Assembly (NCBI RefSeq): GCF_013391105.1 | Contig: NZ_CP058335.1 | Coordinates: forward strand, 496,001 to 560,000 | Length of the DNA: 64,000 bases | Direction of reading: 5' to 3' | DNA from: Natronomonas salina | GTDB lineage: Archaea; Halobacteriota; Halobacteria; Halobacteriales; Haloarculaceae | In this document: in pieces, positions 50,815-59,539 of the stretch | Numbering within the stretch: position 1 is the stretch's first letter | Layout: each line of letters opens with the position of its first letter | The notes under the pieces: model-generated | Seen by the model: the letters and a program-made list of their open reading frames with translations, nothing else | What the model was told of the DNA's origin: nothing | Databases searched by the model: none | Program-made: the position numbers and the translations under genes

Positions 50815-51858
50815 TCAGAGGTAGGGGGCCAGGCCGACGGCCTCGACGAGGGCGACGCCCACGTAGATCGAGCCGAGCAGGTACCCCGCGATTGCGCCGC
50901 CGTTGAGCAGCGGCAGGCCGGCGTGGGCCCGCCCCTTCATCACCATCCACATCAGGATCAGGAGGCCGACGATGGTCCCGACCATCGCACCGAGCGCCGG
51001 CACCGTCAGCGCGACGCCCTCTATGTAGGCCACCCGGACGTCGCCGGGCCGGAAGAACGCCGCCGACGCGACGAGGATGGTCGGCATGACGGCGTCGCCG
51101 AGCCCGATGAAGAACGAGTCGCGCTCGAAGGGCTCGGGCGCGTCCCCGTCCGGCGTCTGGCCGTCGGGTTCCTCGGGAGCCGCGGGACCGGGGTCTTCCG
51201 GGGCTGCAGCGTCGTCGGCTTCGGTCCCGTCTTCCTCCTCTGCGAGTGTCTCCGGGCCTTCGTCCTCGATGAACGAGTACGACGCGGTGAGCGGAACGAC
51301 GAGGACGACCGGGAGCTTGAGGTCCATCACCCCGGAGGCCAGCGTCAGCATGTGTTCGGTGCCGTACACCGAGACCGCGTCGTAGACGGCGAGGACGACG
51401 AGGAGGACGATGGCCGGCAGGAGGCCGAAGCTGATGCCGAAGAGGCCGGCCGCGCCGGCGCCCATCACCACGCCGGCCGCGTCGATGACGTACCACTCGG
51501 GGTAGACGAGCAGGCCGACGCCGAGGCCGAGCGCCGCCAGGACCGCCACGACGTTCACGCCGGCGACGGAGACGACGTCCGGGACGATCACCGAGAAGAC
51601 GTAGAACGACAGGAACACCGACGCGAAGATGACGAGCCCCTGGAGCAGCTGGTCGACGCCGAATCGCATCGCGACGAGCATGAACGCCGTCGCGACGAGG
51701 ATGGCGCCGACGTAGACGACGCTGTTCGTCGGGTCGGAGGGGTCCTCGACGGTCTGGTAGCCGGCGTCCATGAACGGCTGGACGAGCGCGAGCGCGCCCA
51801 CCTGGACGAGCAGGAAGAGTCCGACGGTGGCGGCGACGGCGGCGTACGCCCGATTCAT
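50815..51858 (-). CDS. presenilin-type intramembrane aspartyl protease (PSH)
   Basis: A 347-residue GxGD protease with about nine membrane helices. Catalytic aspartates are YD at 159-160 and GLGD at 251-254, and the third motif PxL appears as LPLL near 314. Between helices 6 and 7 lies a long acidic, Pro-rich loop (about residues 196-246), typical of haloarchaeal salt adaptation. It cleaves membrane proteins within the bilayer; substrates unknown. Rhomboid and signal peptidase genes are also in this window but far away. Confidence 0.88.
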   Translation of the reverse strand: MNRAYAAVAATVGLFLLVQVGALALVQPFMDAGYQTVEDPSDPTNSVVYVGAILVATAFMLVAMRFGVDQLLQGLVIFASVFLSFYVFSVIVPDVVSVAGVNVVAVLAALGLGVGLLVYPEWYVIDAAGVVMGAGAAGLFGISFGLLPAIVLLVVLAVYDAVSVYGTEHMLTLASGVMDLKLPVVLVVPLTASYSFIEDEGPETLAEEEDGTEADDAAAPEDPGPAAPEEPDGQTPDGDAPEPFERDSFFIGLGDAVMPTILVASAAFFRPGDVRVAYIEGVALTVPALGAMVGTIVGLLILMWMVMKGRAHAGLPLLNGGAIAGYLLGSIYVGVALVEAVGLAPYL

Positions 51859-51939
51859 ACCCCACGGTTCCGGGGGCGGTCGTTTGGGCGTTGTGGTCTC
51901 GCCGATGCCCCCGATGGTCCGGCCGGTCCCGGTGGCGAG

Positions 51940-52392
51940 TCAGGGGGCGTACGTTCCCTCGAGGGTCGCCTCCGCGAGGACGAAGTCGTCCATCGTGTCT
52001 CGGAGGGTTTCGGCGTTCGTCTCCTCGTCGACGTCGAGCGTTCGGTCCAGGGCGTACAGTTCGAACCGGTAGGTGTGCTCGCCGTCCGGCGGGTTCGGGC
52101 CGCCGTACCCCTGTTCGCCGTAGTCGTTGCGCCCTTCGACCGCGTCGTCGGCGTCCCAGTCCTCCGGGATCTGCTGGTGGTCGGTGTCGACGTTCCAGAC
52201 GACCCAGTGGTCCCACACCTTCCCGGCCGGGTCGACCGCGTCGGGGTCGTCGACGATCAGCGCCAGCGACTCGGCGGTCGGCGGGACGCCCTCGATCTCC
52301 AGCGGCGGGTTGACGTTGCGCTCCTCGTAGCCGTACTCGTCGGGGATCGGTCCTCCGTCCTCGAACGCTGAGCTTGACAGCGACAGCGCCAT
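51940..52392 (-). CDS. YbhB/YbcL-type PEBP family protein
   Basis: A 150-residue phosphatidylethanolamine-binding-like protein. Signature segments are SLALIVDDPDAVD, VWDHWVVWNVD, GGPNPPDGEHTYRFELYAL. The family (Raf kinase inhibitor-like) binds small anions or phospholipid heads; role in archaea unknown. Length is normal. Confidence 0.88.
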   Translation of the reverse strand: MALSLSSSAFEDGGPIPDEYGYEERNVNPPLEIEGVPPTAESLALIVDDPDAVDPAGKVWDHWVVWNVDTDHQQIPEDWDADDAVEGRNDYGEQGYGGPNPPDGEHTYRFELYALDRTLDVDEETNAETLRDTMDDFVLAEATLEGTYAP

Positions 52393-52449
52393 GTGAGAAG
52401 CTACGACGTCCAGTCCTGTTTTTCTATCGGGGGGCGGGACCGCGGGGCG

Positions 52450-52677
52450 TCACCGCGCGTAGAGCTTTTTCCCGAGGAGGTTGGGGAGGACGACGCCGTC
52501 GGCGGGGGAGACGGCCACGTAGGGACGGTCGACGGGACCGAAGACGTCGACGACCTCCCCGACGTCGTCGAGGTCCTGGTCGACGACGCGGTCGCCGACG
52601 TCCGGGTGCTCCTCGTCGGGACAGCGGACGACCGCGAGCCCCTGGGCGGTCCTGACGACCTCGCCGACGCGCTTCAT
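52450..52677 (-). CDS. gar1: H/ACA ribonucleoprotein subunit Gar1
   Basis: A 75-residue Gar1-like protein for RNA-guided pseudouridylation with Cbf5, Nop10 and L7Ae. The small beta barrel reads [35 protein letters not shown] and a closing LLGKKLYAR. Its ATG overlaps the stop of srp19 (ATGA), an arrangement known in haloarchaea. Start at 52677. Confidence 0.88.
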   Translation of the reverse strand: MKRVGEVVRTAQGLAVVRCPDEEHPDVGDRVVDQDLDDVGEVVDVFGPVDRPYVAVSPADGVVLPNLLGKKLYAR

Positions 52678-52952
52678 TCGCGGAGGGCGGTGACGTACGC
52701 GGCGACGGCGCCGAGCAGGTCGGACTTGCTGGCGTCCTCGGCGCCCTTGACGACGACGCGGCCGCGCTCCTCGTACTCTCGTGGATACGTCTTGTCGCGC
52801 TCGATGACGGCGTCGTAGCCGACCTGCTGGACCGCCTGGGCGATCTCGTCGACGGTGGGCTCCGGCACCGCGAGGTCCTGGGGGACGCGGCGACCCTCGC
52901 GGCGGGAGCACTCGGCGTCGAGATAGGCGGGCCAGATGACGTTCTCGACCAT
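52674..52952 (-). CDS. srp19: signal recognition particle 19 kDa protein
   Basis: Binds SRP RNA and helps SRP54 assembly. The 92-residue protein starts [20 protein letters not shown], the SRP19 hallmark, and continues [20 protein letters not shown] and the Lys/Tyr-rich [16 protein letters not shown]. It is translationally coupled to gar1 downstream. Confidence 0.92.
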   Translation of the reverse strand: MVENVIWPAYLDAECSRREGRRVPQDLAVPEPTVDEIAQAVQQVGYDAVIERDKTYPREYEERGRVVVKGAEDASKSDLLGAVAAYVTALRE

Positions 52953-52997
52953 ACGCGAGCGTGCGCGACGCCGGCCTAAAAAGAGGGCGGTTGCGGG

Positions 52998-54065
52998 TTA
53001 CTGTCGGCGGGCCAGCAGCGCGGCGGCCGCCAGCGCGGCCGCGGCGACGCCGACGCCGAAGCCGGCGCCGTCACCGTCGCTGCCGTCGTCGCCGCCGGGC
53101 GTCGACTTGCCGGTCTCGTCGGGCGTCGCGGTCGCGTTCTGCTCGGCGAAGGCCTCGGGGTGGAACGTCTCGGCCATCGTCCGGAGCGGTTCGACGACGC
53201 GCGGGGCGGCCTGGCTGACGAGGTTCGCGTCGACGCGCAACACCTGGTCGTTCTCGACGGCGCTCGTGCTCGGGAACGGCTCCGCCTCCGCGTCGAAGGC
53301 GCCGTCCTCGTCGGTGGTGACGATCCACTCGGGGTCCTGCTCTAAGATCACCTCGTCGGAGATCTCGCCGTACTGCTCGATGCCGGCCTCGGCGGCGACG
53401 TTGTTCCCGCCGGCGGTCTCGACGATGTCGTCGATGAACGTCCCGTTGCCCGCGGCCGTGCCGAAGAAGTAGTAGAGGACGTCCGGACTGTCGCGGTCCG
53501 CGGTCGCGTTGCGGATGGTCTCGACCTCCTCGCGGGTCTCCTGGGCGGTCGTCGCGCCCGCCTCGCAGTCGCCGACGAAGTGGCCGTACAGTTCGGTCTT
53601 CGCGTAGATGTCCTCGAAGGACGACTCGAAGGGCGAGCGGTAGACGGTCTGGTCGGCGTCCCGGAGCTGCTGGACGGTCTCGTCGCTCGCGTAGTTCGGG
53701 ACGACGACGAGGTCGGCGTCGAGTTCGATGATGGTCTCGACGTCGAGGCCCATCCCGTCGTCGGAGATGACGTCGGTCCGGTTCTGGGAGCCGTTCAGGT
53801 ACTGGGTGTAGTCGCGGACCGGCATGCCGACGACGCGGTCCGCGGCGCCGATCTCCCAGAACGTCTGGGCCGAGGCCGCGTCGGCAGCGACGACGGTCTC
53901 CGCGGATTCGTTCAGCGTCACCTCACTCCCGGTGCCGTCGGTGACCGACACGGGGAACGAACAGTCGGTCCCGCCGTCGTGGCTCGCGGTCGCGGGGGTC
54001 ACCGCGATACCGCAGAGGGACACGACCAGCAGGGTCGCGATCAGTGTGGCTCGGAGCTTGCGCAT
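52998..54065 (-). CDS. btuF: vitamin B12 ABC transporter substrate-binding protein (PGF-CTERM anchored)
   Basis: The exported cobalamin-binding receptor, 355 residues. It has a signal peptide (LIATLLVVSLCGIAV up to ATA-SHD), a PBP type III fold (VVAADAASAQTFWEIGAADRVVGM, ELDADLVVVPNYASDE), then a Thr/Asp/Gly linker and a C-terminal GAGFGVGVAAAALAAAALL helix ending ARRQ. That last segment is a PGF-CTERM-like anchor for archaeosortase processing. The gene is divergent from btuC across 58 bases. Confidence 0.88.
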   Translation of the reverse strand: MRKLRATLIATLLVVSLCGIAVTPATASHDGGTDCSFPVSVTDGTGSEVTLNESAETVVAADAASAQTFWEIGAADRVVGMPVRDYTQYLNGSQNRTDVISDDGMGLDVETIIELDADLVVVPNYASDETVQQLRDADQTVYRSPFESSFEDIYAKTELYGHFVGDCEAGATTAQETREEVETIRNATADRDSPDVLYYFFGTAAGNGTFIDDIVETAGGNNVAAEAGIEQYGEISDEVILEQDPEWIVTTDEDGAFDAEAEPFPSTSAVENDQVLRVDANLVSQAAPRVVEPLRTMAETFHPEAFAEQNATATPDETGKSTPGGDDGSDGDGAGFGVGVAAAALAAAALLARRQ

Positions 54066-54084
54066 CGTTCACGCCAAGAAGCGT

Positions 54085-54110
54085 ATACAATAAGTATTTG
54101 GCTAAACCAA
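54085..54110. promoter_or_regulatory. overlapping divergent promoters of btuF and btuCD
   Basis: The AT-rich stretch TATACAATAAGTATTTGG serves both strands: ACTTATTG (minus) lies about 27 bases before btuF and AAGTATTT (plus) about 27 before btuC. Directly adjacent, TTGG-CTAAA-CCAA at 54098-54110 is a small dyad that could be an operator. The spacer is too short for a cobalamin riboswitch. Confidence 0.4.
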
Positions 54111-54123
54111 CCATGCTTGTATC

Positions 54124-55182
54124 ATGGTCCTCCGTCGGACGGTCGCGTGGTCGACGACCCTCGTCGCGCTGCTCGTCGCCGTCGCCGTCGGCAGCGCGAT
54201 GGTCGGGCCGGCCGACATCGGTCCCCTCGAGGTCGTGATGGCGGCGCTGAACGGTGTCGCGCTGCCGCTGCCGACGCGGAGTGGAATCTCCTGGGTTCGC
54301 CCGTTCGACTTCGAAGTGCCGGCGACCAGCGAGGCCATCGTCCGCACCGTCCGGCTGCCGCGCATCCTGCTCGGCGCCATCGTCGGCTTCGCGCTCGCGC
54401 TCGCCGGCACCGTCATGCAGGGGTTCTTCCGCAATCCGATGGCCGACCCATCGATCATCGGCGTCTCGACGGGCGCCGCGGTCGGCGCGGTCGCCTTCAT
54501 CGTCTTCGGGGCGGCGCTACCGCTGTCGGCGGGCTTCGGGCTGCCGGCGTTCGCCTTCGTCGGCGCGCTGGTGACCGCATTCGGCGTCTACCTGATCGCC
54601 ACGGAGGGCGGGCGGACGCCCGTGGCGACGCTGCTGCTTGCGGGCGTCGCCGTCCAGACGTTCCTGGGGGCCGTCATCTCGTACATGCTGCTGCACGCCG
54701 GCGAGACCCTCCAGCGGGCCGTCTACTGGCTGATGGGCCACCTCCACGACAGCACGTGGCCGAAAGTCTGGCTCGCCCTCCCGGTGGTCGCCGTCTTCTT
54801 CGTCCTCCTGTGCGCGTACGCCCGCGACCTGAACGTCCTGCTGCTCGGGGAGGAGGACGCCCACACCCTGGGTATCGAGGTCGAGCGTACCAAACGCATC
54901 CTGCTGGCGGCCTCCAGCGTCGTCACCGCGGCGGCCGTCGCCGTCTCGGGCGTCATCGGCTTCGTCGGCCTCATCGTCCCCCACGCGATGCGGCTGGTCG
55001 TCGGTCCCGACCACCGCATCCTCCTGCCGACCAGCGCGCTCGCCGGTTCGGTCTTCCTCGTGGCGACCGACACCGTCGCCCGCTCGGGGGCCGCCGAGAT
55101 GCCGGTCGGCATCGTCACCGCCGCGCTGGGCGCGCCGTTCTTCCTGTACCTGCTGGTCGACCGGGAGGTGCACGCGCTGTGA
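54124..55182 (+). CDS. btuC: vitamin B12 ABC transporter permease
   Basis: A FecCD-type permease of 352 residues with about ten helices. [22 protein letters not shown] is the family start and [22 protein letters not shown] the coupling-helix region for the ATPase. Its stop overlaps the GTG start of the ATPase gene (GTGA), so the two are co-translated. Confidence 0.91.
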   Translation: MVLRRTVAWSTTLVALLVAVAVGSAMVGPADIGPLEVVMAALNGVALPLPTRSGISWVRPFDFEVPATSEAIVRTVRLPRILLGAIVGFALALAGTVMQGFFRNPMADPSIIGVSTGAAVGAVAFIVFGAALPLSAGFGLPAFAFVGALVTAFGVYLIATEGGRTPVATLLLAGVAVQTFLGAVISYMLLHAGETLQRAVYWLMGHLHDSTWPKVWLALPVVAVFFVLLCAYARDLNVLLLGEEDAHTLGIEVERTKRILLAASSVVTAAAVAVSGVIGFVGLIVPHAMRLVVGPDHRILLPTSALAGSVFLVATDTVARSGAAEMPVGIVTAALGAPFFLYLLVDREVHAL

Positions 55183-56360
55183 TCGACGTCGACGGGGTCC
55201 GCGTCGACCTCGGCGGGTCGACCGTCCTCGAGGAAGTTTCGCTGACCGCCGAGGAGGGGCAGTTCCTCGCGCTGGTCGGCCCGAACGGCGCCGGGAAGAC
55301 GACCCTGCTGCGGACCTGTAACGGCCTGCTGGCGCCGACGAGCGGTCGCGTCACCGTGGATGGGGCGGACGTGGCGTCGCTGTCGGCCCGGGAGATCGGC
55401 CGCCGGGTCGCGACCGTCCCCCAGGAGACGGCGCTGGCCTTCGACTTCGACGTCGAGGACGTCGTCGCGATGGGTCGGACGCCGCACCGGTCGCGGTTCT
55501 CGTCGACGACGGTCGCCGACCGCGAGGCCGTCCGGGGGGCCATGGAACGGACAGACACCGCGCGGTTCGCCGAGCGGTCGGTCGGCGACCTCTCGGGCGG
55601 TGAGCGTCAACGTGTCGTCCTCGCGCGGGCGCTCGCCCAGGAGACGCCCGTCCTCCTGCTCGACGAGCCGACGGCGAGCCTCGACGTGAACCACCAGATC
55701 CGGACGCTGTCGCTGGCCCGCGAGCTCGCCGCCGAGGGCAAGGCGGTCGTCGCGGCCATCCACGACCTGGAGCTGGCGGCGCGGTTCTGCGACGCCGTCG
55801 CGCTGCTCTCGGACGGCCGGGTGCTGGCCGCCGGTCCTCCAGAAGACGTGCTGACGGCCGGCCACGTCGAGACCGCCTTCGACGTCCGCGCGGCGGTGAC
55901 GACGAACCCCGTGACGGGGACGCGGGCCGTGACGCCGCTGTCCGACGCGCCCCCGGGCGATCGACGCGTCCACGTCTTCGGTCGCGGGGAGGCCGCGGCC
56001 CGAGTGATCGGCCGGCTGGTCGACGCCGGCATCGAGGTGACCGTCGGCGTGCTCCCGGAGGGCGACGTCGCGGCCGCGACGGCCCACAGCGTCGCGAGCG
56101 AGGTCGTCACCGCGCCGCCGTTCGACACCGTTTCGGACGACCGACGGAGTCGGGTCGCCGAGCTGGTCGCGGCTGCCGACGCGACGGTGATCGCCGGGCC
56201 ACTCGACGAGGCGAACCGGGCGTTGGCCCGCGACTGCGACCCCCTGTTCGCGCTCGATGGCGTCGATGCGCCGCCGACCGCCCACCCCGTTTCGGAATCC
56301 GAACTCGTCGAGCGGCTCCGAACCCCGCCGGCCAGACACTCCTCGCCGACTCGTTCGTAG
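55179..56360 (+). CDS. btuD: vitamin B12 ABC transporter ATP-binding protein with C-terminal extension
   Basis: The 393-residue protein has a complete ATPase domain in residues 1-250: Walker [10 protein letters not shown] (about 34-42), signature LSGGERQR, Walker [11 protein letters not shown] and the switch His in [10 protein letters not shown]. From about 255 to 393 an extra domain ([34 protein letters not shown]) resembles a nucleotide-binding Rossmann-like fold. Haloarchaeal BtuD proteins often carry such an extension; its job is unknown. The start is GTG at 55179 overlapping btuC. Confidence 0.88.
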   Translation: MIDVDGVRVDLGGSTVLEEVSLTAEEGQFLALVGPNGAGKTTLLRTCNGLLAPTSGRVTVDGADVASLSAREIGRRVATVPQETALAFDFDVEDVVAMGRTPHRSRFSSTTVADREAVRGAMERTDTARFAERSVGDLSGGERQRVVLARALAQETPVLLLDEPTASLDVNHQIRTLSLARELAAEGKAVVAAIHDLELAARFCDAVALLSDGRVLAAGPPEDVLTAGHVETAFDVRAAVTTNPVTGTRAVTPLSDAPPGDRRVHVFGRGEAAARVIGRLVDAGIEVTVGVLPEGDVAAATAHSVASEVVTAPPFDTVSDDRRSRVAELVAAADATVIAGPLDEANRALARDCDPLFALDGVDAPPTAHPVSESELVERLRTPPARHSSPTRS

Positions 56361-56465
56361 CGCCGACGCTGCTACCACTCGCCTCCCGGACGTATCTATC
56401 CGGTAACAGCTCAACCAATACTGTTATGTGGTACCACGTCGCATATATTGCCGGAGGGACAATCG

Positions 56466-56726
56466 ATGGCAGCCAGCCCAGAGTGGACGCATCCGGCAGA
56501 CGAGCGCATCCTGCGATACCTCGAGGAGCACCCGCCAGATTACGTGCCGCTCATCGCGAACCGACTGGGGATGCACCTGGGATACGTCGAGCGGCGCGTC
56601 GAGGCGCTCGTCGACCACGGGCTGGTCGAACCGATCAGTGGGGAGTCCATCTACGCGGTCACCGAGCGGGGAGAACGGTTCCTCGCCGACGAGGCCGCGG
56701 CCGCGGCGGCCGATTGCGACGACTGA
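56466..56726 (+). CDS. winged-helix DNA-binding protein (PhiH1-like)
   Basis: An 86-residue winged helix: ADERILRYLEEH, PLIANRLGMHLGYVERRVEAL (helix-turn-helix) and the wing HGLVEPISGESIYAVTERG. It resembles the small haloarchaeal regulators related to PhiH repressor. CATATATT at 56441-56448 fits a leaderless start at 56466. Its stop codon abuts the convergent Zn-protein gene. Confidence 0.8.
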   Translation: MAASPEWTHPADERILRYLEEHPPDYVPLIANRLGMHLGYVERRVEALVDHGLVEPISGESIYAVTERGERFLADEAAAAAADCDD

Positions 56727-56885
56727 TCAGTTCTGTCGCGTCGACCGGGCCTCGCGGACCTCCGCGCCGTCCCTCAACTTGTCCTCGCAGTTCGGGCAGA
56801 CGCGGACCGTCTCCATGCCCTGCGGCGCGAAGACGCGCACGTAGTTGTCCGTCACGAACGTCTCGCAGTTGCGACAACGTGGCAT
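56727..56885 (-). CDS. 52-residue four-Cys zinc protein (DUF7563-like)
   Basis: A tiny zinc-finger protein with CxxC pairs at C4/C7 and C30/C33: PRCRNCETFVTDNYVRVF and RVCPNCEDKLRDGAEVREA. The layout looks like the haloarchaeal DUF7563 family (name from memory). Too short for most gene finders, but the Cys spacing, the clean ATG and the tail-to-tail fit with the neighbour support it. Function unknown. Confidence 0.75.
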   Translation of the reverse strand: MPRCRNCETFVTDNYVRVFAPQGMETVRVCPNCEDKLRDGAEVREARSTRQN

Positions 56886-56965
56886 ACGTACACTCCCCAC
56901 ACGAAGTTCAAAGTATCTTTCCTTCCGGCGCGAAAACTAGGCGCTCGTCCCGGCCAGCGACTGGT

Positions 56966-57466
56966 TCAGAACGTGACCTCGTTGCCGCACTCCTGGCAGG
57001 TGAACTCGAAGCGGTTCTCGTCGGTCAGCGAGAGGCCGTGGCCGGTCTCCTCGCCGCACTCGCTGCAGTGCAGCACCGACTCGATGGACTCCCAGTCGTG
57101 CTTCGAGGACGGCGCGCCGAAGGCGAAGCCGACGACCGACTCCTCCTCGTCGTCGTTGTACCCCTCCTGGTACTGCCCCGGCGGGAACCGGATCACCTCG
57201 CCGGCGGAGACGGTGACCGGCTCGGTGGCCTCGGAACTCGGTTCGTCCGCGACGTCGAAGGTCGCCTCGCCCTCCAGGACGTAGAAGACCTCCTCCTGGT
57301 CGTGGTGGGTGTGGAGGCCCCCGGAGAACGACTCGCCGGGTTTCAGTTCGAAGTAGTTCATCGCGAAGTGCTCGGTGCCCAGCGCGTCCGAGACGGGTTT
57401 GCGGACGCTGTGGACCCCGAGGGGACTCCGTTCGACGTCGACGTCGTCGATGGCGACCTTGCGCAT
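56966..57466 (-). CDS. cupin domain fused to a C-terminal zinc ribbon
   Basis: A 166-residue protein. The cupin part (about 10-115) has GGLHTHHDQEEVFYVLEGE with three metal-binding His/Glu residues and VIRFPPGQYQEGYND. The C-terminal part (about 133-166) is a four-Cys ribbon, CSECGEE and CQECGNE. TTTATAAG on the minus strand at 57488-57496 is a good TATA box for the start at 57466. It is divergent from a Bat-type regulator, and palindromes lie in the spacer. It may sense a small molecule; function unknown. Confidence 0.82.
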   Translation of the reverse strand: MRKVAIDDVDVERSPLGVHSVRKPVSDALGTEHFAMNYFELKPGESFSGGLHTHHDQEEVFYVLEGEATFDVADEPSSEATEPVTVSAGEVIRFPPGQYQEGYNDDEEESVVGFAFGAPSSKHDWESIESVLHCSECGEETGHGLSLTDENRFEFTCQECGNEVTF

Positions 57467-57502
57467 ACGGCCGCCTCGCCCGCACTTCTTATAAACGGTT
57501 TC

Positions 57503-57516
57503 CCTGTTGTAACAGG
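57503..57516. promoter_or_regulatory. inverted repeat next to the cupin promoter
   Basis: CCTGTTGTAACAGG has perfect 6-base arms. It lies just upstream of the cupin gene's TATA box, where activators of the Bat type usually bind. Confidence 0.45.
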
Positions 57517-57563
57517 TGTTGAAAATACCCGGGGGACCCAAACGATTACCCCGGTCGATGCAA

Positions 57564-57575
57564 TACACCGGTGTA
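57564..57575. promoter_or_regulatory. 12-base palindrome upstream of the Bat-type regulator gene
   Basis: TACACCGGTGTA is a perfect palindrome ending 9 bases before the ATG at 57585. Position between promoter and start suits auto-repression. Evidence is symmetry and place only. Confidence 0.4.
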
Positions 57576-57584
57576 GAACAGCGC

Positions 57585-58259
57585 ATGCGATACTTCGACC
57601 TCGTCCTGACGTCGGACCACAACGGGATTCACCCGGTCGACGCGGAGCTGGCCACCCTCGGCGGGGTCGAACGGGAGGCACTGCTCCACATCGACGCCTT
57701 CGGCGACGGGACGGGCGTGTTGCTCTACCGGCTCGCGGGCGACCGCAACGCCGTCGTGGAGTCCGTCGAAGCCAACGACTACGTCATCAGCTACGATATC
57801 CTCAAGGTGGAGGCCGAGAACACCTTCCACCTCTACCTCCATGTCCACCCCGGCGAGCCCGCCGGGACGCTGATGGCGCTGTGCTACGAGTTCGCGCTCA
57901 TCATCGACACGCCGATCGAGTTCACCGACCGCGGCGGCGTCCTCGTCACCATCGTCGGCACCCACGACATGCTCCGCGAGGCCCTGAAGGCCGTCCCGGA
58001 CGACATCAACATCTCCATCCAGCAGGTCGGCCAGTACTCACCGGGAACCCGGGACATGCTGTCGATGCTGACCGACCGCCAGCGCGAGGTCTTCGAGACG
58101 GCCGTGGACATGGGCTACTACGACATCCCGCGACAGGTCAACCAGAGCGACCTGGCAGAGACCCTGGAGTGTGCCCCCTCGACTGTCGACGAGCACCTCC
58201 GCAAGGCCGAATCGAAGATGCTGTCGGCGCTTCTCCGCACCGCGGAGTCGAGCGGCTGA
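57585..58259 (+). CDS. bacterio-opsin activator-type HTH regulator
   Basis: A 224-residue regulator with a C-terminal HTH_10 domain (about 160-215): MLTDRQREVFETAVDMGYYD, IPRQVNQSDLAETL and STVDEHLRKAESKML. The N-terminal part is a sensing domain of unknown ligand (FHLYLHVHPGEPAGTLM, VLVTIVGTHDMLREAL). Bat-type regulators govern light, oxygen or metabolite responses in haloarchaea. Start at 57585 is preferred over 57516 because homology begins at MRYFDLVL. It is divergent from the cupin gene. Confidence 0.84.
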   Translation: MRYFDLVLTSDHNGIHPVDAELATLGGVEREALLHIDAFGDGTGVLLYRLAGDRNAVVESVEANDYVISYDILKVEAENTFHLYLHVHPGEPAGTLMALCYEFALIIDTPIEFTDRGGVLVTIVGTHDMLREALKAVPDDINISIQQVGQYSPGTRDMLSMLTDRQREVFETAVDMGYYDIPRQVNQSDLAETLECAPSTVDEHLRKAESKMLSALLRTAESSG

Positions 58260-58299
58260 GAAGCGGGAGTCGCCACCAGAATTCGGTGTTTTCAGAGCG

Positions 58300-59319
58300 T
58301 TACCACCGACGAGTCAGCAGCGCCGCCGACAGCAGTGCGAACACGGTGACGAGTGCCCCGAAGCCCGGCCCGTCACCCGGCGTCGGGGTGGACTGGCCGT
58401 TCGCTCCGGCGCTGTTCGCTCCCGCATCCTGACCGTCGGCGGTCGAATCCTCCGCGGTACTCCCACCGTCACTCCCCTCGTCGTTCACTGCGTCCGTCGA
58501 CGTGGGTGCAGGCGTTCCGGTTTGTGAGCTTCCCTCCTCGGACGTCGATTCCGCCCCATCGTCACCATTCTCGTCAGAGGAATCGTCGGTGCGAGTCGGC
58601 GTCGCCTCCTGTTCGGTGGTTCCCTCTCCAGTACTCCCGTCACTATCGCCGTTTCCGTCGCTCGGTCCATCTTCCGACGGCGGCGGTCCGAGTTCCTCAC
58701 GGGCCCCCGCTTCCGACTCGAAGTCGCCGATCCAGAAGTAGTGGGAGTCCAGGTAGACCTCCTCGTAGCTGTCGTCGTACGTGGTCCCGTTCACGTATCC
58801 CTGAAACTGGTACCAGCCGGGGTCGCCGGTGTTCTCGACGCAGTCCGCGAGGACGGCGATCGTCGCGTCGGGGGCGTTGAGGTTGATCGGGTCACCGCCG
58901 AAGTCCCCTTCGTCGAAGAGTTCGAGGGTGATCCGGTTGTCGCCCACGTTGTAGTTCTTCATGTGCTCGAGCAGGTCGACGTCGGTCTGGGTGCCGGTGT
59001 TGTTGTTCCCCCGGTCGATGCCGAACGTCCGGGCGTTGTCCGGGTTACAGCCCGTGAAGCTCGCCTGGTCGCTCTCGATCCAGTAGAAGTCGACGTACTT
59101 GAGCCCGCGTTCGCTATCGAAGGCGTCGGCGCCCGCCGAGCTCATCACGTAGTTCCCGGTGGTCGTGGAGGGGCTCCGATCCTCGGTGGTCTCCGGGTAG
59201 ACGGTGAAGTTCGCCGGCGAACCGTGCCCGGCTGCCGCGACGCCTGCGAACTGTACCGCGACGATGGCGACGACGAAGAGCACGCTACCAACCAACAACC
59301 TGTTTCTGATTTCTCCCAT
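58300..59319 (-). CDS. PGF-CTERM-anchored surface protein
   Basis: A 339-residue secreted protein with a signal peptide (LLVGSVLFVVAIVAVQFAGVAAA), an extracellular domain of about 190 residues (two Cys, near positions 92 and 155), a long Ser/Thr/Glu/Asp linker (likely glycosylated) and the sorting signal PGFGALVTVFALLSAALLTRRW. The PGF-CTERM tail is cut by archaeosortase A and lipid-anchored. The globular domain was not recognised. Confidence 0.85.
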   Translation of the reverse strand: MGEIRNRLLVGSVLFVVAIVAVQFAGVAAAGHGSPANFTVYPETTEDRSPSTTTGNYVMSSAGADAFDSERGLKYVDFYWIESDQASFTGCNPDNARTFGIDRGNNNTGTQTDVDLLEHMKNYNVGDNRITLELFDEGDFGGDPINLNAPDATIAVLADCVENTGDPGWYQFQGYVNGTTYDDSYEEVYLDSHYFWIGDFESEAGAREELGPPPSEDGPSDGNGDSDGSTGEGTTEQEATPTRTDDSSDENGDDGAESTSEEGSSQTGTPAPTSTDAVNDEGSDGGSTAEDSTADGQDAGANSAGANGQSTPTPGDGPGFGALVTVFALLSAALLTRRW

Positions 59320-59515
59320 GTGTCTAGGTACGCCGGAGCGGTGGGTGCAAGTAATAGTTGTGTAACGGGTAGGGGGTTGCTTTCAGTTTCCACGGACTGT
59401 TCGATCGCTGAGAACCAGGCCCTCGTGTTCTACTAGACAGCCTGGGAGGGATGGTCACCCTGCCCCGATACGACACGTACTGTGTTCTCAATCGCCGAAA
59501 CAACTATATTCGAAG

Positions 59516-59531
59516 GTGCTAATATTAGCAC
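59516..59531. promoter_or_regulatory. ArsR operator palindrome
   Basis: GTGCTAATATTAGCAC is a perfect 16-base palindrome. It lies between the TATA-like ACTATATT (59502-59509) and the arsR ATG at 59540, exactly where an ArsR dimer would block transcription start. Confidence 0.65.
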
Positions 59532-59539
59532 TATCTAAG

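Noticed and set aside
54066-54123. Cobalamin riboswitch upstream of btuC
   Set aside because: The spacer is only 58 bases and is filled by two divergent promoters; a B12 riboswitch needs about 200 bases.
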